Shown here: one piece after another, positions 37,500 through 49,600 of the stretch | Numbering within the stretch: position 1 is the first letter of the stretch | Layout of the letters: each line of letters begins with the position of its first letter | Origin: Tubulanus polymorphus | Lineage: Eukaryota; Nemertea; Palaeonemertea; Tubulaniformes; Tubulanidae | NCBI RefSeq assembly: GCF_964204645.1 | Contig: NC_134027.1 | Coordinates: 25,222,485 to 25,286,484, forward strand | Direction of reading: 5' to 3' | DNA: 64,000 bases | Made by a program: the position numbers and the translations under genes | The notes under the pieces: model-generated | The model's database searches: none | Seen by the model: the letters and a program-made list of their open reading frames with translations, nothing else | Told to the model about the DNA's origin: nothing

Positions 37500-37990
37500 T
37501 GGGGATAAAATGACCAAATTCCGTTTTTAGATGTTCTAGTTCATAATAAATATTCTCATTTGATTTCCTCGGTCTACCGTAAACCTGCTATAAGTAGTAA
37601 AGGAAAAATAATGCAAGTAGGATCCAGAATGAGTGGGTTTCGTTCGACGCTAGCTCTCTGTTTACCAATGTCACTCTCGCGCCTACCTTGGATTTTCTCA
37701 AACGTAAACTTCCCTCGTTGGACTTCAATTATGATATTCCTACTGATCGTATCATTGAATTAATTGGAATTAGCGCTCAGAACCCCTTTTTCAGTTTTAA
37801 TAATTCATATTTTGAACAGGTCTTTGGCATGTCCACGGGGAACCCCCTTAGCCCCATTTTAGCAAATTTATTTGATGTGTTGATGACGTTCTTGAACTTA
37901 TTCCTTGCGATTTTGATATTGATTTATTTCTCTCATTCATAACTCTTTTTACCCCGATCGTTGAACTTCACATTTGAATTGGAAGTTGAT
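37500..37990 (+). pseudogene. Penelope-like element reverse transcriptase fragment, copy A
   Basis: Fragments in different frames carry family motifs: PFLDVLV near 37521, SSVYRKP near 37565, VSFDASSLFTNV near 37637, FGMSTGNPLSPILANLF near 37825, and a catalytic CVDDVLELIP near 37876 in another frame. The normal RT order puts PFLDVLV and SVYRKP after the VDD motif; here they come first. The element is therefore rearranged as well as frameshifted and stop-bearing. No GIY-YIG endonuclease was seen. Confidence 0.8.
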
Positions 37991-38122
37991 GTGATCAGAG
38001 GAATCTAAATGATCCGTCCTCCACAAATCGGCCTGCATCCACCCGGACATCACACTTCTGCACATGGATCCAGCTCGCTTTAGACATTCACCGCTTTGTA
38101 ATATTTTTTTTTTTGATCGTCC

Positions 38123-41100
38123 AGTTAACGATTGGGAAATTGGAGTTGGTCATGTCTGAGTAAGGCAAGGTTTACTGTAGAATTGGCTCAACTGCACATA
38201 CGCTCCTTGGAATTTGCTCCGTGCATCCTCCCTCGAAGAGATAAAAATCATGGTTGAATCCCATGATGCCAAATCCTGTGAGTGAAGAATGTGGCCAGAG
38301 TCTCATTATGGCATCAGGTTCAAATCCCAGCGAGTGAGCAATGTGGTAGTCTCATCGAATCCTTGCCGAGGCACAGTAATGCATGCACGATTTTTGGTTA
38401 TATTTTGGTATCGAAATCATATAATTATTCTTTATAAATTATTATTGATATCATACGCGTTGATTGGTTATCGAATATTTACATTTTAACTTGTACTTGT
38501 GTAAAGTCTATTTTCGACAGAAAAGTCCGGACCCTAGTTCCGCAGTTGTTGGCTTTAAGAAAATGTAGTTCAGTAATGTTCATATCGGCTTACTTAACCC
38601 TTTCAGTGCGTCTACATCGCAGTGCGGTGTATAAATCAGTGATAGATTTTGCTAGTACACAGCACTGCGGTGTATTGATGTAATTAGTAGTTATCTCTCT
38701 TGAAAAATGGCAGCACCTGTCAAACATAGTGAAATACTAGTAACTAACGATACACTGCACCGCAGTGTAGGGTATCCTTGTTATTAAACATACTAGAGTA
38801 GAATTTTTCAAAATTTTCAAATTATCTCTAGCACTATAGGGTATTAATTAGTCAGCACTGAAAGGGTTAACCAGGTTAAAAGCCACAACTGTGGAACTGG
38901 GTCTAGCGTCTTTAGATTGTGCTCCTCCAGTAGAGAAATCATCTGCTTCTTTCGCTTGTATTCTTTCTGCTTTTGGAATTTTCTGGCAATTCTTCCGACA
39001 CTGCGATGGCTGGAAGACTCTGTGCACGAGGAAATGTCGACTTCATCATAAAATTTCCACTGACACCACCTTTGATTCATATCTTGCGTCTGCCACCCTT
39101 CTGGAGGAGCGCGAGCGAAAGTAGTCCATGATTCGATACTTTTGACCTCTCTAGGTATTTAAGTTTAATCGCTTTAAGAGTTTATATCCAGGTCAGCAGA
39201 TAATTGAAAAATATATCGAATATGTTTTATTTCAAATTCTCAACAACTGTTAATAAAGCGCACCTTGATATAGTATATTTGTTCAAAGCGATTCATGAGA
39301 ATTGTATAATTTGCGAATACAAATGTATTCCGATATTTCAACTACCAGTGATGCGGTGGTGTTAACCGGTACCAGGGCCCATGAAAAGGTTTTCGATCTT
39401 TTCTTCATAAGTTTTGTTTATTTTGAGTTCTGGGTCCAGTTCCTCAGTGGTCGTTTGATTTTGACTTGCTATAAGAACATCGAAAATCTAGTTACACGTT
39501 CTGAGCTTAGAATTTCACTCTACTGATGTCTTATTGAAAATTAATTACTTTAATCAAGAGTTTACTTTTGTTTTCTGATTCCATTGCCACAGATCGTTCA
39601 AAGAAAACTAAACTTGAATTATTACTAAAAAAAACTTGTATTATGACTACTGTTGTGGACCTGGGTCCGGATCTAAATTTTAACTCTGAACCCTGTGGCG
39701 CTGGGTCAAAAGAGTAATATGTGAAGAAGATCTTGTTTATAGCTAATAAACTAACAGGGCATTGAGTCCTATTTTGGATATATTGAAAAATAAATGTATA
39801 TTCAGAAAATGTCATTGTATTTGTTTTAGTGTCGTTGGTGGGAAAGTTTTTGATTTGAGGAGGTTAAAATGGAATAGAATGGTGTGCTAGTGGAAAAACT
39901 TAAGTATTCTCGCCGTCGTCTCTTTGTCAAATTCTCGTGTGGAGACTGAGCGCACAGAACCGCTATTGCGAACATTTTTGTGACGTAACATGACCAAACT
40001 TAGACGAGAAGATACACAATATCCGTGTATGATGATCGAGAGAAATCCCACAATAACGAAGCCAAGATTGAAAAATTCTACATCAATTGATTACATTTGA
40101 GGAGTGACGGTTAGCCATCCTCATGAAAGTTAAAACTGCAAAGATTATTAAATGAATCGTAAACGGTGTCATTTAAAAGGCAGGAGGGCTTATAAACCAT
40201 CCTAAACGAATCATACACTGTCACCCTACCCTGCCCCCCTCAATTTCCATAATTAATTCAACCAAACTTTGAAGACACACTGCCGTAGTTTGAACGTTTA
40301 TTCGAGGAAAAAGCTGCAGAATAGAATGGATGATCATACACGTTCGATTAAAATGCGTTGATGCCTAGGTTTGATACTGGGAGTCGGCTTTGATTATATA
40401 GCTAGCCATCGATTACTCAATAATTCATTTATTACAACAGAAATATAAGCAGTAGTGTGACACAAAAGACAGGCGAATACCCTGCAGATCAAAGCGCTTA
40501 TCGGTACGGATCGTTTTCGAGTTGCGAAATCGTGGCCGAGTCGTATTTTTAAACGAGGAACCCAAATTGTGGTCGTGGCATCACGGTGGTATCTCGATAT
40601 CATTTTAGTTGACCCCGGTCTTCGATAATTCATGCTCAATGCGAGCAGGAATAATCCTGCCGTGACTACTCATGCGCAATCTACAGATTGACCAGATATG
40701 TCGCTTTTGGATTGTTCTGGTACAAACCAGTTTGGCGATGTACGACAAAAGGTCACGTTATTGTCACGCGGTGACGGCTGCGGGCTCAGTTCTGTACGCG
40801 AGAATTTTACGATGAAACATCGTGTGAAATACCTCTGGTTTTTTCCTAGGAGACTTGAGTCTTGACTTATATAGCTAGCCATCGATTAGTCGATAATTGA
40901 TCTCACCCCTTCTATCGACTTCATCAACTCCCAATATCCATCTTCGAAATTCACTTGTTAATGGGGATAAAATGACCAAATTCCGTTTTTAGATGTTCTA
41001 GTTCACAATAAATATTCTCATTTGATTTCCTCGGTCTACCGTAAACCTGCTATAAGTAGTAAAGGAAAAATAATGCAAGTAGGATCCAGAATGAGTGGGT

Positions 41101-41585
41101 TTCGTTCGACGCTAGCTCTCTGTTTACAAATGTCCCTCTCGCGCCTACCTTGGATTTTCTCAAACGTAAACTTCCCTCGTTGGACTTCAATTATGATATT
41201 CCTACTGATCGTATCATTGAATTAATTAAAATTAGCGCTCAGAACTCCTTTTTCAGTTTTAATAATTCATATTTTGAACAGGTCTTTGGCATGTCCACGG
41301 CGAACCCCCTTAGCCCCATTTTAGCAAATTTATTTGATGTGTTGATGACGTTCTTGAACTTATTCCTTGCGATTTTGATATCGATTTATTTCTCTCATTC
41401 ATTAACTCTTTTCCCCCCCGATCGTTGAACTTCACATTTGAATTGCAAGTCGATGTTATCAGAGGAATATAAATGATCCGTCCTCCTCAAATCGGCCTGC
41501 ATCCACCCGGACATCACACTTCTGCACATGGATCCAGCTCGCTTTAGACATTCACCGCTTTGTAATATTTTTTTTTGATCGTCCA
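38123..41585 (+). repeat. segmental tandem duplication, copy B (3.46 kb)
   Basis: Directly abuts copy A (both end in TTTTTTGATCGTCCA). It lacks the Harbinger-like insert, which accounts for nearly all the length difference. It begins part-way through the MITE at 34365, at GTTAACGATTGGGAAATTGG. Confidence 0.95.
40960..41455 (+). pseudogene. Penelope-like element reverse transcriptase fragment, copy B
   Basis: Same rearranged motif order as copy A with a few substitutions (FGMSTANPLSPILANLF instead of STGNPL). The shared frameshifts show the RT had decayed before the duplication. Confidence 0.8.
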
Positions 41586-42505
41586 CGCTTTACATGTGTT
41601 CAACACATTTCCCAAAACTGATCGTCCGCAATCGGTGGTAATAGGCTGTAGATTGTAGAAATTCTAAAATCAATACCGTAAAAATATCTCTAGAAATCAA
41701 GATGATGAAAACTCCTTAGAGAAAACCAATACACATTTAATTTTTGATTGATGCAATTCTATTTGAAATCCAGATTTTAGTTAAATGATTGAAGTTAAAA
41801 GGTAGCCGTTAAAGATAGTTGTTTGAAGTCTGTATTTTTTCTCTTAGTCACACATTTCAGGAGGAAATTCGCTGAAATAACAAAACAATCACAATATATG
41901 TATTTGTTTAAGTTAAAACATATGGTAGAAATATATAGCGATTCATCGGTTCTTGAATTGTACAAATCCACGAAATTAAACGAGACATTTGAAAAAAGTT
42001 TGAGGTTTATATAGCTTGGTATCAAAAGTTTTGCCTGTGCATTAAACTGAAGTAAATTTATTTGAGATATTATGAAAGCGAGGCCGGACAACGGGCCAGT
42101 TCGCCATGATTGATTGATTCCGGGCCGTCTCCAATTTCATTCTTTTATCGATCATCGGGAGGTCTCTGGACTCTCCATTCCGCCGGCCGGCGAGGTTGTA
42201 TAGTTGCGGAGTGGAGCCGTGCGACCAAAAAGAAGATACACGTTCAGGATAGCATTAACAGGCAACCAGTCTAGGCACAGGATAGCATTAACAGGCAACC
42301 AGTCTAGGCTCAGCAACCAGTCTATTACGCGATAGAACAGTCGTGCTCAGTCCGATTGTGCTCTTTTTTCCCCGAAATCTCCGGATATCAATCCGGACGT
42401 GATAATAAAGTCGGTCCCTTCATTCGATCATATGATAAATTATAAATCTTTTGCTGGACCCACACAGTTATGGAGTTAGTTCCATAGTTGTGAATTAGGT
42501 CTTAC
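41586..42505. other. non-coding stretch with short direct repeats
   Basis: AGGATAGCATTAACAGGCAA then CCAGTCTAGGC occurs twice around 42246 and 42281. Otherwise AT-rich with no supported exon. Confidence 0.5.
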
Positions 42506-42604
42506 CATCCATAGGTCCCTTCGCCGTCGTTCTCTGGTATCTCATCGCAGAGCCCCGCTTTTTTAACAAGTCCGTGAATTGCTGATCCGGTACGGGACGG
42601 GAAT
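42506..42604 (-). CDS. isolated exon-like segment, possible frameshift
   Basis: A strong acceptor (GTTTTGCAG) and donor (GGATG then GTAAGA) bound 99 nt on the minus strand. One frame reads SRPVPDQQFTDLLKK. After an A6 run, the other frame reads KKAGLCDEIPENDGEGTYGW. Each half looks protein-like in a different frame, so a one-base indel at the A run is possible. Joined to the lectin-like exon at 43646 in its phase, the junction makes TAA. It could be a tail exon of that gene or part of another gene; the family is unknown. Confidence 0.3.
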
Positions 42605-43480
42605 CTGCAAAACATGAACCAACAATCATGAGATTAGATTAAGGCGTCTAGCTCAGTGGCATGAACGTAACCACCCCGCCACACTTAGCTATCAATATCA
42701 ACACCGATTGGTCGATATATTCCCTTATTTGCATAATGACGTTGTAAATGTAAGGATAACATTTGTAAAATCATAATCATTTATTCATTTTCTTCACATT
42801 ATTTAAGTTACGTGTACCTACGTCGCGGCATACAAAAAATTGAATATGATATAGTACAGCCGGGGCCCATTACGTCACGGAGACTACAAAAAACTAATTG
42901 ATAATGGCGGCTCTACCTCTCAATTCTAGCTCTCCGATACCTCGAAATAAATACTTGACCTGTAATGTTTTCGTATACAAACGAACGGAATTTCATCACT
43001 ACATGGACGCCACCTCTTGAGAAACTGATTATTTTGTTTATACAACGTCTTGCAATCCATCGTCGAATTTCTGTTACCCGTGTGTTTCCAAAATTCGGCC
43101 GAACTGAAATCGAAATGAAATTTGTTGCCATAGAGACAATTGTTTACAAAGTTCTCCCCAGGTGAGAAATGATTGGTGAAGATTCATAAAACTTTTCAGG
43201 GATGGAAGCATGGGGACCTGACACTGAGTGTCGAGGAGGTAACGCCGGAGCTTCTTTATCCGGTGATAACCGCGTAAGGATATTTTACGCGTCAGGAGGT
43301 GGCGACGTCATGTTTTTGGGTAATCGGCGCTGGGTCCGCATCGTTGATTTTGTTGTCCCTACTTCCCCTCGCTTATTTTCTTTATTTCGTTCATATCTCT
43401 GGATTGGCTTGATATAGAAACAAATTTAAAATGTATTTCAAACCCGTCGATCATATCATCATCTTTTTTTCTGATATAAC

Positions 43481-43620
43481 AGTCAACCCCCGATACCGCC
43501 CACATCGGTGCAGAACAGTGGCGGTATAGAGAGTATGGCGGTATATCGGTGGTGTTTTACTATGTATTTGTATTGAGATGTACATTGAGAAAACCTGGCG
43601 GTATATCGGTGGTAATTGAC
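43481..43620. mobile_element. MITE with CAGTCAACCCCCGATACCGCC ends
   Basis: CAGTCAACCCCCGATACCGC at the left and GGCGGTATATCGGTGGTAAT then TGAC at the right; about 140 bp with internal GGCGGTATA repeats. CAGT ends suggest a pogo/Tigger-like origin. Confidence 0.55.
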
Positions 43621-43644
43621 ACTCATTTAACAGTACAGTACTCA

Positions 43645-46600
43645 CTAGTCGCCCATATTTCCTGTGTCCAAACATCTAGCGCTATTCAGGAGGCTCATTC
43701 CCAATGCCAAACAGAAGTTCTCGGCTTCCTCGTATGTAACGTTCTTTGTGAATCTCTGATGAACAAGTTTCTTACCGTTTGGTAGGTTTCCGCTAACGCA
43801 AGGTTTAGAGACTACAGTGAAATACAACTCGGATGAAAAACGAATGATGATTTGAGAAATGAACTTTTTTTTCTCGTCCTCGTATGCAGGGATTCGAACC
43901 CAATTGACGAACCGTCTAAATGGCTTGACCATTTTCCTTTCCCTTTTTACGTATTATCTAATACAATATTCAATAAATCAATAACGTTTGATGTTAAAAA
44001 AGAGATAAATAAAGAAATATTATCATCTTCGTCATTATTTGGTAATTCTCGAAGATACCGAGCTCGAATCCCTGCTAAAGAGAATGCCATGGAACTGTTA
44101 GGAAACGTACATGGCCATCCATGATTTAGCCACAAATCGCAGAGAACGGCTAGAGTCATCTGTGGAAATTTGCTTTTAGCTGCCTCAACATATGCTGCAA
44201 TAAATGAAAAACGAAACACGGTTATTTGAAAAAATGATATACGCCCTAAAATATCATTTCAGGTTCAGTTGCACAGCTAGTGAGAATATTAGTACAACTA
44301 TACGATTCATGTGAGTTGTATATATCGAAGTAATTTTGACACCTAAAGAGTTATGTCATAAAAGAAATATTCCTATGTTTTAGAAAGTATTATTGTTTAG
44401 CCTAATGAACCAACCCGATCATTCTACGGCAAGTTTATCTACATCTGGCTCGAATACTACCCTAACATCTGGACCACGCGTCTTGGCGATCACTTTTCGA
44501 TCCAATTTACAATTTGTCATGACGTTTCAAAATGATTTGCTGCTTAATTTTGTGTAACGAAAATTTATCATTCGGATGGAAATTAGAAACACCCATGAGT
44601 GTGGTAGTGACGGTGATTACGGTGCAGATGAGAGAGCGTGATCCGGGCGATAAAATTAACGAGCGATTTGCATGTCTAGGAGTATATTTGAAAGTTTAAC
44701 GTCTTTTCATGGGTTTTTTTATTGAAATCTTTAGTACAGGTAGACTTAATATCAGTTATAATTTCATTGTTAATACTATATATTAGTTGTAACGTACTTT
44801 CAGTGCATACGTCCCTCAGCCAGCGATACTGTTTTCTCAGTGGCTGGTTGAATAAGTAAACGTGTTTCACGTATCCTTCGTAATTGCCTGAACCGATCAC
44901 GAGTTTACAACTTGAAGACCCACCGCCGTTGTAGGCGATGCCATCGGTGACATCTTCACAATGTTCATCTTTGCAAATCTATACAGATAATAAACATTTC
45001 GATATGGTTGATATTTTAGCTCGCTGATATTTTAGTGAACGCCATGATATGGATATTCTCAGAGCCTCCCTCATTTGGATGCTATGCATTAAAATAAAAA
45101 CATCGAGGTCAATCACCGATGATACAACGACTTTTACAAGTAACTAATCGTACATTGACTCTCAGTCTGGAGAATATTCAAACTGTTACGAAATTACGAC
45201 CTTCGCTTTAAACGTTGCTAAATAGTTTGACTTGAATGTGCCTTTAATGATCACATGGACTTCGTATAAAAGTCCCTCGAATATGAGCGTTTTGAACTTG
45301 GAGCGCAGCATTCATCATCGTAACTTAATACAAATAACATGAAGTTACTATAACTCAAAATATGCGTGGGCAGTATATACATAATAGCAAAAGTACGTCA
45401 TTATTTAGTGATTTTATAGGGGAATAATAGATTATGGAAATTCAAAAAAAAGTGCTTTAAGACATTTACGTAATTTGACCGAAGTATTTTCAGATAAATA
45501 GAATAAGGTATATGTAGCTAATTTCAGTGAACGGAAACATCAAACTCACCCGTTCTTGGCCAGTGCTGAATTTTGTCCACTCGATAAAACTCCATTCGGT
45601 TGTACGAATGCCTCTAATGGAATCGTGGGTGAGATATCCGACTTTCTTATTCAAGGAGTATATTTGCGGGTCGGTGGTCGGGTGACCGGTATCCCATGTG
45701 ATCAGATTTCGTTTTACGTTATCCGAACCGTTTTTCGGCTTGAAGCAGACGAACAGCGAAAACTTCTTCTCGCAACTATTGTGCAGGGTTAACTGAATGT
45801 AAATGAAGATCGTGAAAGTGCCACGCAGGCGATTCACTCGAAATCACAATTAATACGCGTGATAAAACGGGAAAGAAATCTCACAATTGTAAAGTGTGAA
45901 TGGAGAAAAACTATTAAACATAGAAATCACTTAACGTATCATTTTCATTCTAGACTGATTAGGAAGTGCTTACAACATCCGAAATATTTCTATCTATATT
46001 TCTACATTCTAGTAAACTCCAGACGAATTCAGTTGCATCATGGGGAAATTCATCATAAAACATGGCGGATAATCGATCGAAGTAATTCTGACATATTTCT
46101 CCATTATCAAAGCCCATATTCAAGTGCCTAAATTGTTTGTAATCCAGGAAGAAAGACACTCTAAATATTTGGATGGATATATGAAAGCTGTGGGTACTGG
46201 AGTGTGTAATGGGTATTGTAGTGTGATCTGTGTGCATTTGTGGCCAGCACACAGATCACATTGTTCAATGGGGTTTGGTCCAGGACTCGCGAGATTTTCA
46301 ACAACACGGAAGGAAGTAACGTGTAATAAATGATGACTTGAATTGCATGACTACCTACCACCCCTCATCATTGTTGGAAAACTAAACGTTCGGCACTGAC
46401 TAAAAATTAGTAATAACATTTTAGAAATGGCCAGAATTTTAACTTAGGTTCTATCTCATTTTTATTTTACAATTGCGATTGGTATAATTTTTTTTTAAAC
46501 GGCCGTTAAGGCTTCATGTTTCGTCTGCAATTCACTGCAAATAGTTACGCAACTACGCACATTTCAGTGTTTTTGGCAGCTGTACACTCAATCGGCACCG

Positions 46601-49600
46601 TTCGTGACTAGCTTCACTGCGGAATTATCATTAATTAACATCGCCATATCACATCATCAACTTATATTGTGCCTTAAAACCTTAACAGCCGAAATAATTG
46701 AAATGCACACACGATTTCTATCATTGAAAATTGAGAGAGTGGCCATGTTTGTGTTTGCTGCTTCGCGTAAATCCCGCACGGTGGCGCAACCGCGCGGAGT
46801 GGGGCCGATACGTCCAGTGCTTAAAAGGCCTACTCACCGAACCGTTACTAGATGCGGATAGATAAGAATATGCATGCTTGACTGACTGATTAAACGTCAC
46901 GCCTCCGCTGGCAACTATCGACTCCGTGCCAAAGTCATTTGAATATAGCGTCTCATTCGTCAACCGGAAGCCCTCGTCTGGACCTGAATCAGATAATATT
47001 TTGGCGCCTCATATATTATTAGCCCGCAAGAAATAAACACGAAATATATAGTGTGCTACTGTGTCGATTCGTCGCATATGGCTATATACGGTTTTGGGAA
47101 ACCATATTCCGTATTTCGGAGCAACGCACTCAAGTCACGAAACTTCTGTTTTAACTCACTGGTCCAACTGTCAACTCAACACTTTCTACTCACACAAACA
47201 CAGAGAAATGAAATTTAGAACGAACCAATTTAGAACCAATTTTTTGCAAATATCAAGGCTTGGGCCGTTTTAAATTAGAACGGACTACATTCAGAACGTT
47301 CTAGATAATGAAGTGTGAACGCGGACTATGCCTTGCCGCGTGCACTGGGCTTCAAAGACGTTATGACACAATTCTGTATCAATTAATACCCGTCGAAAGC
47401 CTTCCCCTGCTAAGCGGGTTCAAACATTCAAAACTTTAAAACAGCGGATGAACGGGGCAGTAATGCACGTTTAATTCGGATAATCGGGGCTCTAACCTTA
47501 CAAATCCGCTTCATGTTTAACCACTTCTATCAGTAATACTTACACTTTGCGTGACACAAATCCATCGCTACTCTGTAACTGGTAGATACCATGACGTTGA
47601 AAAGGAAGACGTGTTTCATCAAGCCCGTAAAGTTTCCCAAAGTTACATTCATCTCGGCATTTACTGCTGCAGAGGTCGTAACGGGGGTACACGTATCGTC
47701 CAGGCATATCTCCTCAACGATGCCAGCGTCGGTTTCGTGGTGAGACCAGTGCAAAAAATACCATTCACCTGACGTCACTTTTCCCGCATCAGTACCGTCA
47801 ACATAAACGTTCTTGTCGTTTAGATATATATGTTTGTCTCCCGGTGAAGTTGCGCCGTGCCAGCGAAATATAGTTTCATCCGACGATGCTGAACCATCGC
47901 GTTTGATGCACGCGTAAAAAGTGGCACGGTGAGCTGGTACCGCGGTGAAAGCCTGTAAAGGCGGGTTACTGCGGAAATCAAACGAATCAGCTTTATTGAA
48001 CGCAAGCGCTCCACCTGCAGATGTCAGATTGTTACCCAGACCGGAAAAGTCTTCTAGTGTAGCGTTCATGAAGTATGCAGCGATAGGATCTGAAAATAAA
48101 AGTCCGATTTTGTAATTTGAAATAACATATATAAAACAAATATAAACAAGAAAATTAACTTTAATAAATTATTTGACGCCTGCGAAAAAATGTAGAATTT
48201 CTGGGATAAGCTAATGTGGAATTGCAAATTTGAAATCGAAGTTTTAAGAAATTTGGGGAATTATGAGATTTGGCGATTGGGTAGATGATACAATCTTCGA
48301 CTGGTCTAATTTAAAAAAAAATTGTCAACTTGTGACCGATTTCGATTCACTTTTGCCTCTAAGCTGGTCTGCAACTTCATTGCCTCCATGGTTGAAGAAA
48401 GAGCTCTTCTGATGTCTGCTTCATCATGACTTCGAGCATATCGTGTAGCAAGCCGGCCCGGTCGACCGGCGGGATCGGCCGGTTTGACTGTCACTCGATA
48501 TCCTAGACTTGAGTCTGGGTTGAAGTAGACATTGTCATTTAAATAACTTATTCATGTTATTCTGTATGAATTACCCGTGTGTCTTGTATTTTGTATTTTC
48601 TTAGTTTAAAATTTGTAACTTTATTGAATTTGGGAATTTTATCCCGGAATTTCAATGAAATAAGGATCAATAAAGTATTGAATTGAATTGTCACCTTATA
48701 CACATGCCATCAGTGGACGCGGAGCCGTATATGACAGTTATGCTATTATAAATTGCTTATCTCACGAAACCTGCATACCTCTAATATCGAACATATTTTC
48801 TAAAACATTTGAATATTGAAATTATATGTTTACACGATTTTATATAGACCGCTTGTAGCCGCCGATGAAATTCACGCCGGCCCTACTCAGATCGTAGATA
48901 GCTTCGTCATTCCACTAGCATCCCCATGTCAGGGTCTGACTTTTATATCAGACTTCCAAATCGTGTATACATCCGCCATTTAACCGAATAATCCGATTTA
49001 CTTATCATTTCTATTTATGCCTGACGCTCCTGATATAATCATACATCCTTTACTATTACAATACGTCTTCTCATGATATTCAATGCAATATAACATTCCG
49101 ACGTTCAAATAGAGGTCATAATATAATCACAGGGAGCCATTCTACATCTTTATCAATAATATTTTGCCAAATAGCTTGTATGTGTACACATAAACCTGTG
49201 ACGTTTTGCACATCGATTTACGGTTGTCGTTTGTAAAATGACGCTGAATGGTTAGCATTGTTTAGGTTTCATAATGGTAACGTTTTATAAGGCGTCAAAA
49301 AATCTTTCGAAACTGTTCCCACTGACTGGCCTATTGATAACGTCATGAAATATATTACCTTCTGTTCTGCAGTGATCTTCAATCATCATCAGATGTTTGA
49401 GGATTAATTGTTTGAAGCGGTTGAAAAGCAGAACATCTTTCACTTTGCCTTTGAATCCCGGACCTCCGAGTTTGAGCGTCAGAAAATTTCCAGTTTCTAA
49501 CAGGCTCCTATAGGTGTCGTCTCGATCGATTTCCTGACATTGGCCGTTCAGGCACAGAACTTCGGACGCCCTAGTCTCCGATTCGTCAACGTCCACTTTC

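Larger units (their letters stand above)
34432..38122 (+). repeat. segmental tandem duplication, copy A (3.69 kb)
   Basis: Nearly identical over its length to 38123-41585. It carries a nested MITE pair (34838-35214), a Harbinger-like MITE absent from copy B, half of the palindromic hammerhead-type arm (36540-36606) and a Penelope-like RT fragment. Scattered single-base differences and small indels remain. No intact gene. Confidence 0.95.

Noticed and set aside
42640-42710. tRNA-like sequence (TCTAGCTCAGTGGCATGAAC)
   Set aside because: The A-box-like start has no B box or closing stem at the right distance.
43885-44080. GGATTCGAACCC and CTCGAATCCCTGC words resembling tRNA T arms
   Set aside because: No cloverleaf can be completed around either; they are isolated B-box-like words, at most SINE debris.
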